From assembly GCA_041658465.1 (NCBI GenBank), contig JBBAAC010000046.1:1-14356 (forward strand): DNA of 14,356 nt. Direction: 5' to 3'. The notes under the pieces were generated by a model. The model saw only the letters and a list, made by a program, of their open reading frames with translations. It was not told the DNA's origin and searched no databases. Shown here one piece after another: positions 6,162 through 11,316 of the stretch (its first letter is position 1; each line of letters starts with the position of its first letter). This DNA comes from JAJZQH01 sp041658465. Lineage in GTDB: Bacteria; UBA10199; 2-02-FULL-44-16; JAAZCA01. A program made the position numbers and the translations under genes.

Positions 6162-8792
6162 ATGAAGCTAAACAAACTGATAAACGGATGGCGGATACTG
6201 GCGGCGCTGGCGATAGCCATGTCGGCAGCGGCCTGCTCCGACGGCGAGCTGGCGCCTGCGCTGGATACGAACATCACGCCTCCGCCCCCGGTCATCATCA
6301 CCTTTGCGGCCGATCCTTCGACCGTGAAGTCGGGCGGCTCCACCACGATATCGTGGGAGGTTGCCGGCGCCGACTCGGTCGAGATCGCTGCGGTCTCGAC
6401 GGGCGCGGCCCCGAACTTCCACGTCACCTCGCAGGAGCTCTCCGGCTCCGCGCAGGCGACGGGCCTCACGGCGAGCACGGACTTCGTGCTCACGGCGAAG
6501 AAGACCTCCGCGGCGGTCACCGAGGAAGAGGGCGGCGCTGATGCAACCAAGTCCGGCCAGATCCCCTTTGGCCCGGATGAGTCCGGCGGTGTACCTGCGC
6601 CACAGCCTTCGGAGTCCGCTGTGACCCAGACGATAACGGTCACGGTCATCTCCGGCGAGATCGCCACCACCATAACGACGGACAAGTCGCCTGTGGCGGC
6701 GTGCGATGAGACGATCATCCGCTGGACGAGCGAAGGCACTTCCACGGTTGTCTCCGCAGATTCCGGCGAGGCGATCGTTGCAAAGGATCAGTGCCCGCAG
6801 ACAGATCTCGCTGCCGACATCGCGGCCATCAAAGCCGCTCCGGCAGTCGATCCGATGCCGGCCAACGGCTGTGCGGTCGTGAAGCCGTGCGCAAAGACTG
6901 TCTATACGGTAAATGCTACGGATGGATCGGGCGGCGCAGGTACTGCCTCGGTCACGATCGACGTGAACGGCGATGTGAGCGCAAAGATCTACGCGGGCAA
7001 GACCGAGAGCGAAAAGACGGAGAATCAGCTCAAGGTCGACTCGATTCAGAACCCGGTCTTCATCTCCTGGAAGGTGGAGCCTGCCGGCGCAAAGGTGACG
7101 GTCATGGCAACGCCCGCGGCAACCTGCGATCCAGTGCTGCCTGCGGACGCGACCGACAAGGCCGAGTCCAGCAGCAAGTGCACGCTGACGGCAGAGACCA
7201 AGTTCACGATCACGGCCACGGTCGGCACAAAGACGGATACTGACGAGGTCGACGTGGTTCTAACCTCCGCTACCGGCGCTGGTCTTGTCATCGCCGAGAA
7301 GTGGGCGCTTGAAGGAGAGAAGATAGGCGTCGAAATGTCTCTTGACGATGCGACGAAGCTTCGTTCCGACATCGTAAACAAAGTGCTCGTCAATAATACG
7401 GAGATACCCACCGATCTCATGGACAAGCTCAGAAATAAAGAAACGGTGGTGGTGCCGAACGTGCTGGCGACTCCCCCGTTCGTGACGGTGAAGATGGTCT
7501 ATAACAAGACTCAGGAAGCCAAGTACCAGCCGATCCCGGTCGTGGAGCTGGCGGTGAAGAGACTCGACGACGACGTGAAGTCAATCACCAGCATGGCCAT
7601 CGCCCCGGATGAAATGACCAGATATACCGGGGTGCAGCTCAGCAGCGGCTTCAACAGCGGCGTTGCGCGTCTCTACAAAGATGGCGGCGCGATCAACTTC
7701 CAGTTCGGCGATCCGATCATGGAGGCCTTCGGCATGAAGGATGCCTGGCACAACGATTGGAACGAGGGCTTCTTCAAGGCGCTCGGCACGTACCCGGTCG
7801 CCGTCGCGATCCGCGAAGGCAAGCCGGGCGAGATCTACGCAAGCGCGACCGGTGGGGACATGCGCTCAAAGGACGGCGGCGACACATGGGAGAACATAAG
7901 GGTCAGCAGGGTCCAGCAGACCCCAGGCTTCGTGTCGGCGTCTCATCCGACGTGCGGCCGCAGCGAAGATGGTGCGCAGAAGACGCAGGCCGGAGTGCAG
8001 CCCCGCTTTGAGTATGACATCATTTCACTCAGCCAGACATGCGCTGTCCTTGCACTGAAAGACGGTCTGGTTGTCCTTGGAACGGATTGGGGTGTCCGCT
8101 ACGAGGAGAACATCGACGATGAGAACTGGCTGTGGCAGGGCAAGCCCCCGGTGGGTCAGAGCGGAGACGCTACGGGCAAGCCGACTTACGGCTACGTTGT
8201 GAACGACCTGGAGAAGGCCGATAACAAGATATTCGCAGCTGCCGAGAACGGGATATTCGTCAGCGAAGATAAGGCCGTGACCTGGAAGGCGTTCGGCAGC
8301 ATCCCGACTCCGGTCTGGGCGCTGGCTTACGACGCTCGCAACAAGACATTATACGCGGGCACGAACGACGGCGTGTACGCCTCGACAGTAGACTCCGCCA
8401 GCTGGGCGCAGAAGGGCATGGCCGGCGAGGCAGCGATTTCCCTCGCAGTCGACCCGAAAAACCGGACGCAGGTTGACTCGAGTTCGTCCGTGGGTTCGGT
8501 CACCGTGATCGCGGGCACGTCCAAGGGCGTGAAGATAACGCGCGACGGCGGCGCGACTCCATGGCAGGAGCTGGTGCTCAAGGACGGCGAGCAGGCGGTT
8601 CAGGCAGTGGCTATAGCAGCCAAGGACGGAACCAACGACACGGTTTCTTATGTGATCGCGCTGGGCACATCCGCAGGCGGTGAGCTCTTCCAGAACTTCT
8701 CGGTGAGCGCGCAGGCAAAGGCATCAGGTGAACTGGAGAAAAGTCAGTTGAGCCTCGTCGGTACACCAGAACTGATCGGCCTTCATAAATAA
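6162..8792 (+). CDS. Lipoprotein with Ig-like domains and Asp-box (BNR-like) repeats
   Basis: 876 residues. The N-terminus is a standard lipoprotein signal: basic MKLNK, hydrophobic core, lipobox SAAAC with the lipidated Cys at residue 25, followed by Ser-Asp. Residues about 43-112 (TFAADPSTVKSGGSTTISW and onward), 167-270 and 295-370 look like three bacterial Ig-like/PKD-type beta-sandwich domains with the recurring 'T-I-x-W' and 'Y/F-T-x-T/N-A' strands. The C-terminal part has Asp-box-type motifs: SKDGGDTW near 569, SEDKAVTW near 700 and a degenerate TRDGGATPW near 792, with 'LYAGTNDGVYAS'-like strands between them, as in sialidase/BNR propellers. The catalytic residues of sialidases are not evident, so a binding or scaffold role is more likely than hydrolysis. 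It lies 51 bases after the barrel-protein gene and is last in the group, before a hairpin. Confidence 0.88.
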   Translation: MKLNKLINGWRILAALAIAMSAAACSDGELAPALDTNITPPPPVIITFAADPSTVKSGGSTTISWEVAGADSVEIAAVSTGAAPNFHVTSQELSGSAQATGLTASTDFVLTAKKTSAAVTEEEGGADATKSGQIPFGPDESGGVPAPQPSESAVTQTITVTVISGEIATTITTDKSPVAACDETIIRWTSEGTSTVVSADSGEAIVAKDQCPQTDLAADIAAIKAAPAVDPMPANGCAVVKPCAKTVYTVNATDGSGGAGTASVTIDVNGDVSAKIYAGKTESEKTENQLKVDSIQNPVFISWKVEPAGAKVTVMATPAATCDPVLPADATDKAESSSKCTLTAETKFTITATVGTKTDTDEVDVVLTSATGAGLVIAEKWALEGEKIGVEMSLDDATKLRSDIVNKVLVNNTEIPTDLMDKLRNKETVVVPNVLATPPFVTVKMVYNKTQEAKYQPIPVVELAVKRLDDDVKSITSMAIAPDEMTRYTGVQLSSGFNSGVARLYKDGGAINFQFGDPIMEAFGMKDAWHNDWNEGFFKALGTYPVAVAIREGKPGEIYASATGGDMRSKDGGDTWENIRVSRVQQTPGFVSASHPTCGRSEDGAQKTQAGVQPRFEYDIISLSQTCAVLALKDGLVVLGTDWGVRYEENIDDENWLWQGKPPVGQSGDATGKPTYGYVVNDLEKADNKIFAAAENGIFVSEDKAVTWKAFGSIPTPVWALAYDARNKTLYAGTNDGVYASTVDSASWAQKGMAGEAAISLAVDPKNRTQVDSSSSVGSVTVIAGTSKGVKITRDGGATPWQELVLKDGEQAVQAVAIAAKDGTNDTVSYVIALGTSAGGELFQNFSVSAQAKASGELEKSQLSLVGTPELIGLHK

Positions 8793-8817
8793 GCAGGGCC
8801 CAAAAGGGGATAACAAG

Positions 8818-8850
8818 AAGTGCCCGGGCTTAGAGGAAGCCCGGGCACTT
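8818..8850 (+). terminator. Strong hairpin after the lipoprotein gene
   Basis: Arms 8818-8830 and 8838-8850 form a perfect 13-bp stem (AAGTGCCCGGGCT/AGCCCGGGCACTT) with a 7-base loop. A flanking ATAAC/GTTAT pair (8810-8814, 8852-8856) could extend it across a small bulge. It is 25 bases after the stop codon. No T-run follows, so it may be a weak or assisted terminator, or an mRNA-protecting hairpin, rather than a textbook intrinsic terminator. Confidence 0.55.
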
Positions 8851-8863
8851 CGTTATGTGGCAG

Positions 8864-9120
8864 GCTTCGTGCCATGAAGTGCGCGGGGGGCCCCCTGTCT
8901 TCTCGTAAACCGACGCCGTGCCGGCGTACGCGGTGACCCGCGGCTGGCATCTCGCAAGCCGACACGGAGTTGTGCTCGGATTCTACGGCTAACGGTGGAT
9001 TACCAGCTTTCGCGGTCCCCATTGCTCGAAGCCTGCCGCGGGTCACCGCTTGCTCCGTGCTGTTTTCGATCGGCGGAGAAGCACGTAGAAGCGGGACCCG
9101 CGCACTTCATGGCACGAAGC
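8864..9120. repeat. Long palindromic repeat, long copy (family P1)
   Basis: Outer arms 8864-8887 and 9097-9120 are a perfect 24-bp inverted repeat; inner arms 8930-8944 and 9035-9049 are a perfect 15-bp inverted repeat around a 90-base core (8945-9034). The first ten bases of the outer arm and the core match the copy at 157-314. Here, though, the spacers between outer and inner stems are much longer (42 and 47 bases against 9 and 9). It fills most of the gene-free stretch 8793-9237. There is no transposase and no visible target duplication. Candidates are a non-autonomous mobile element or a structured RNA. Minus-strand reading frames across it are not conserved between copies. Confidence 0.85.
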
Positions 9121-9237
9121 GGACTGCGATGGTGGTTGTCATCTGCAAGGCGTTGCGCCGGGAAATATCGAATTCAGCTGGATTTGCGGGTTTTTTAAAA
9201 TGGACATCGATGATAAGAAGATGGTAGGGGTATTTAT
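9121..9237. other. Short gene-free stretch before the 9238 gene
   Basis: Between the palindromic repeat and the next ATG I see only a T-run (9190-9196) preceding AAAA and a modest ribosome binding site AGGGGT at 9226-9231. TAAAAT at 9196-9201 could be a -10 element, but its -35 partner is poor. Nothing else is recognisable. Confidence 0.3.
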
Positions 9238-10494
9238 ATGCTTCCACTATTGGGCGGGCTCATTATCGCGGTCCTGTTCGCTGGATGCGGCTGTGCGCGC
9301 ACCAAGCCGCCCGAGTCGAGCAAAGAGGACAGCGGCAAGGCGGACGCCGCGGCCGTTCCAGAGCAGCCCAAGACCGAGGTAGATCCATGCAAGGAACTTG
9401 CATCGTACGGCAATGACTTTGTCGCTACGTGCAATTATTACAAAGACCAATGCATATCCCAACGCGGGAATAAGGCACAATCGTATAGCCTCGCCTCGCC
9501 GCTGTTCAAAAGTTTTCCAATGTTTCCTCCGCCGGTTGCCAAGGACTTTGATGAGTGCGCGCAACAAGGCGCGCGCACGGCCCAGCTGCTGGGCCCCTTG
9601 CCCTACGAGAATTTTCCAAGCTTATATGGCGATGCAGCGGAATATGCGTTGAAGGTGAATCAACGGCAGGATGAACCTTTTTTGCACCCCACTGCTGTTG
9701 ACCCTTCCGTGATCGCGGGTATCCTCTCTCGGCTCGGCAATAAGAACCTTGGCGCGAACGCCTCCGAACTCGAACAGATACTCCATGCGCGCATTTTTGC
9801 TGCCCACCTGTCGCAGACCGCAAAAAAGGCCACGGTCTTCGTATATCCCGATGCGCATCTCGATGCCAAGACGCAGAAGGCGATCGCGAACTCGGTTGGT
9901 GAGCTCAACAACAGGGGGGTCACCCTTGTGGGGGCAGAGGGAGTCGAATTCCCCATTCATGTTTCTACGAATTGGATGCAAACGCTTTCTCCTGTCGGTC
10001 AACTAATGCCTTTGGCGGACAGAGCCTCTTTCAAAATCGCTGCAAAAAACTCTAATGTCTTCGGAATAGAGGACGACAACTTGTTGAAGGCTGGGGCCGA
10101 TTCACAAAGCGCATTGATACGTGCGCAGGAACTGCACCGGAGCGACTGCGAAATATTGATGGGAGCCATCAAAGCAAGTGAAAACATACTATGGCGGTCT
10201 TACGCCATGGCGGCCAATCTTGGGAGTTTGATGGAGCTGAAACATGAGGATGCCGCCATCCTCATCATTGGCGCCTTTCATCTGCTCGATCTGGAGCGGA
10301 TCTTCAATCGCCTTGATATCAATTACATGGCGGTCGCAGTCCCCGCACAGATAAAGGTCGCTACAAACACCATGGAGCAACGTGCCCGTACAGAGGAACC
10401 GTTCTGCAGAAGGCTCAAGAACGCCTGTGGGCGCGCCAGGCTTCCTGCACCAGGTCCGATAGGGACTTATCGAGCCACTCCCCCTACATTTTGA
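9238..10494 (+). CDS. Lipoprotein of the EreA/ChaN/TraB-like superfamily (putative)
   Basis: 418 residues; ATG with AGGGGT 6 bases upstream. The N-terminus is a short lipoprotein signal with lipobox LFAGC (Cys17) but no Lys or Arg before the hydrophobic core, which is unusual. An acidic, Pro/Glu-rich linker follows. The core carries four spaced motifs: VFVYPDAHLD (His207), LVGAEGVEF (Glu234), VFGIEDDNLL (Glu278) and ILIIGAFHLLDL (His348). A pattern of 'DaH...Q', 'vxEG', 'GxED' and 'GxFHxxxL' is what I know from the erythromycin-esterase-like/ChaN/TraB group and from uncharacterised proteins of deltaproteobacteria and related phyla, where these His and Glu residues form the putative active site. 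Substrate unknown. Four Cys between residues 50 and 110 and two near the C-terminus suggest disulphides in the periplasm. It sits alone between two repeat-rich gaps. Confidence 0.8.
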   Translation: MLPLLGGLIIAVLFAGCGCARTKPPESSKEDSGKADAAAVPEQPKTEVDPCKELASYGNDFVATCNYYKDQCISQRGNKAQSYSLASPLFKSFPMFPPPVAKDFDECAQQGARTAQLLGPLPYENFPSLYGDAAEYALKVNQRQDEPFLHPTAVDPSVIAGILSRLGNKNLGANASELEQILHARIFAAHLSQTAKKATVFVYPDAHLDAKTQKAIANSVGELNNRGVTLVGAEGVEFPIHVSTNWMQTLSPVGQLMPLADRASFKIAAKNSNVFGIEDDNLLKAGADSQSALIRAQELHRSDCEILMGAIKASENILWRSYAMAANLGSLMELKHEDAAILIIGAFHLLDLERIFNRLDINYMAVAVPAQIKVATNTMEQRARTEEPFCRRLKNACGRARLPAPGPIGTYRATPPTF

Positions 10495-10548
10495 TCACAA
10501 ACAGGTTCCTCGCATAATATTGTGACGATCAAATACTCCCCTGAAAGT

Positions 10549-10667
10549 GGGTAGCCGAGGAAGTACCCGAAGGCGAGAGCCGGAGGGGTAGACCATGAAT
10601 GCAGCAATGATCTACCTCCCCTGGCCCCTCCCTGCCTGCCGGCAGGCAGGCTTACAAAGGAGGGGAA
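10549..10667. repeat. Composite palindromic repeat with a nested 20-bp palindrome
   Basis: This gene-free stretch (10495-10725) is mostly repeat. From about 10609 to 10667 it matches the reverse complement of 13712-13750 (GATCTACCTCCCCT, then CCCCTCC ... TTACAAAGGAGGGGA). The difference is 20 extra bases at 10632-10651, which contain most of a perfect palindrome at 10631-10650 (CCTGCCTGCCGGCAGGCAGG). Further upstream, GGGTA/TACCC (10549-10553, 10564-10568) and a partial GGGGTAGA/TCTACCTCCC dyad (10585-10620) add two more weak stems. There is no coding frame worth calling and no T-run terminator. Confidence 0.75.
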
Positions 10668-10725
10668 GGTTACAGATGGAATTTTATATGGTCTTTTTCT
10701 GCGCCATCCACTAATTGATCCTTCC

Positions 10726-11136
10726 ATGAAGAAACTCACCGTGGTCTGCATGGTTTTCCTTGCGACGATTGCTGCCTCGCTCGTCGCGCTCACCGTTCAT
10801 TCCTTTGCCTCCGCGAAGCACCCCGCGGCGCAGCAGGAGCCCTTCGAGGGCTCGGCCGCATGGCAGAAGCTGGACCTTCGGATGCGCCAGGCGTGGAAGG
10901 ACGCTAACGCCGCGGGCGACGCCGGCCGCGTCTTCGAGTGTCTCATAAAAATCGACGAGCCCAATAACAAGGATGACCGCGCGATCCTCACGGGCGCGGG
11001 CTTTGTGCCCCGCACCTATGCGGGCAGCGTAGTCACGGGTTCGGTGCGCGCGGGCAACCTGCCGGACGTGGCGCGCCTTCCGTTCGTAAAGGTGATGGAA
11101 CTCGCCGTTCCGCTTGAACTGAAGAAAAGACACTAG
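10726..11136 (+). CDS. Secreted free-standing subtilase-propeptide-like (I9-like) protein
   Basis: 136 residues with a clear Sec signal (MKKL, hydrophobic core, ASA cleavage site near residue 30). The mature part aligns with the propeptide of the protease gene downstream: FECLIKIDEP against ADVLIKSRDA, AGFVPRTYAGSVVTGSVRA against AGGGVHSVV / GSIMTAFVPV, and NLPDVARLPFVKVMELAVPL against SLTDIAALEEVDAVEASRPM. Propeptides of the inhibitor I9 type fold the protease and then block it, so a free-standing copy could be a trans-acting inhibitor or chaperone. No good ribosome binding site is visible before this ATG. The last two codons, including the TAG stop, lie inside the left arm of the inverted repeat at 11130-11289, so the original 3' end may have been altered. 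Alternative: an unrelated small alpha/beta secreted protein. Confidence 0.75.
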   Translation: MKKLTVVCMVFLATIAASLVALTVHSFASAKHPAAQQEPFEGSAAWQKLDLRMRQAWKDANAAGDAGRVFECLIKIDEPNNKDDRAILTGAGFVPRTYAGSVVTGSVRAGNLPDVARLPFVKVMELAVPLELKKRH

Positions 11137-11289
11137 AATTAATTTCAAAACCCTGCGAGGGAAGGATGGTCCTTATGGACGCTGGGGAGGGGAACCGTGC
11201 CGAAGGCACGGGGAGGGGGTTTCCCCCTCCGAAGTTGCGTCCAGAAGGGCCATCCGTACCGAGCAGGGTTTTGAAATTAATTCTAGTGT
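11130..11289. repeat. Structured element with 27-bp perfect inverted arms
   Basis: Arms 11130-11156 and 11263-11289 are perfect inverted repeats of 27 bp, AT-rich (AGAATTAATTTCAAAACCC within the left arm). Inside, 11164-11173 pairs with 11246-11255 (one wobble) and 11176-11182 with 11237-11243, so the fold continues inwards. At the centre are two small hairpins, CCGTGCC-GAA-GGCACGG (11195-11211) and GGAGGGGG-TTT-CCCCCTCC (11212-11230). The whole unit can fold as one long stem ending in two short hairpins. It has no reading frame, overlaps the stop codon of the 10726 gene and ends 28 bases before the protease start. It may be a MITE-like insertion, a bidirectional terminator or a structured RNA. 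Confidence 0.8.
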
Positions 11290-11316
11290 GATTCGGATCT
11301 CATGATGGAGGGGGCA

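Noticed and set aside
6162..8792. Sialidase function for the BNR-like lipoprotein
   Set aside because: Asp-box motifs are structural and occur in many propeller proteins. The Arg triad and Tyr/Glu pair expected for a sialidase cannot be identified.
8864..9120. Classical insertion sequence
   Set aside because: There is no transposase reading frame within the arms and no direct target duplication in the flanks (GTGGCAG before, GGACTGC after). Only a non-autonomous or structural element is supported.
9200..9382. 60-codon forward frame overlapping the start of the 9238 lipoprotein
   Set aside because: It reads through the coding region of the lipoprotein in another frame and becomes Arg/Ser-rich, typical of an out-of-frame shadow. 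The 9238 frame has a lipobox and conserved motifs.
11302..11316. Upstream in-frame ATG for the subtilase
   Set aside because: The GGAGGGGG ribosome binding site lies inside the sequence between this ATG and the next one, so initiation at 11317 fits better and gives a normal signal peptide.
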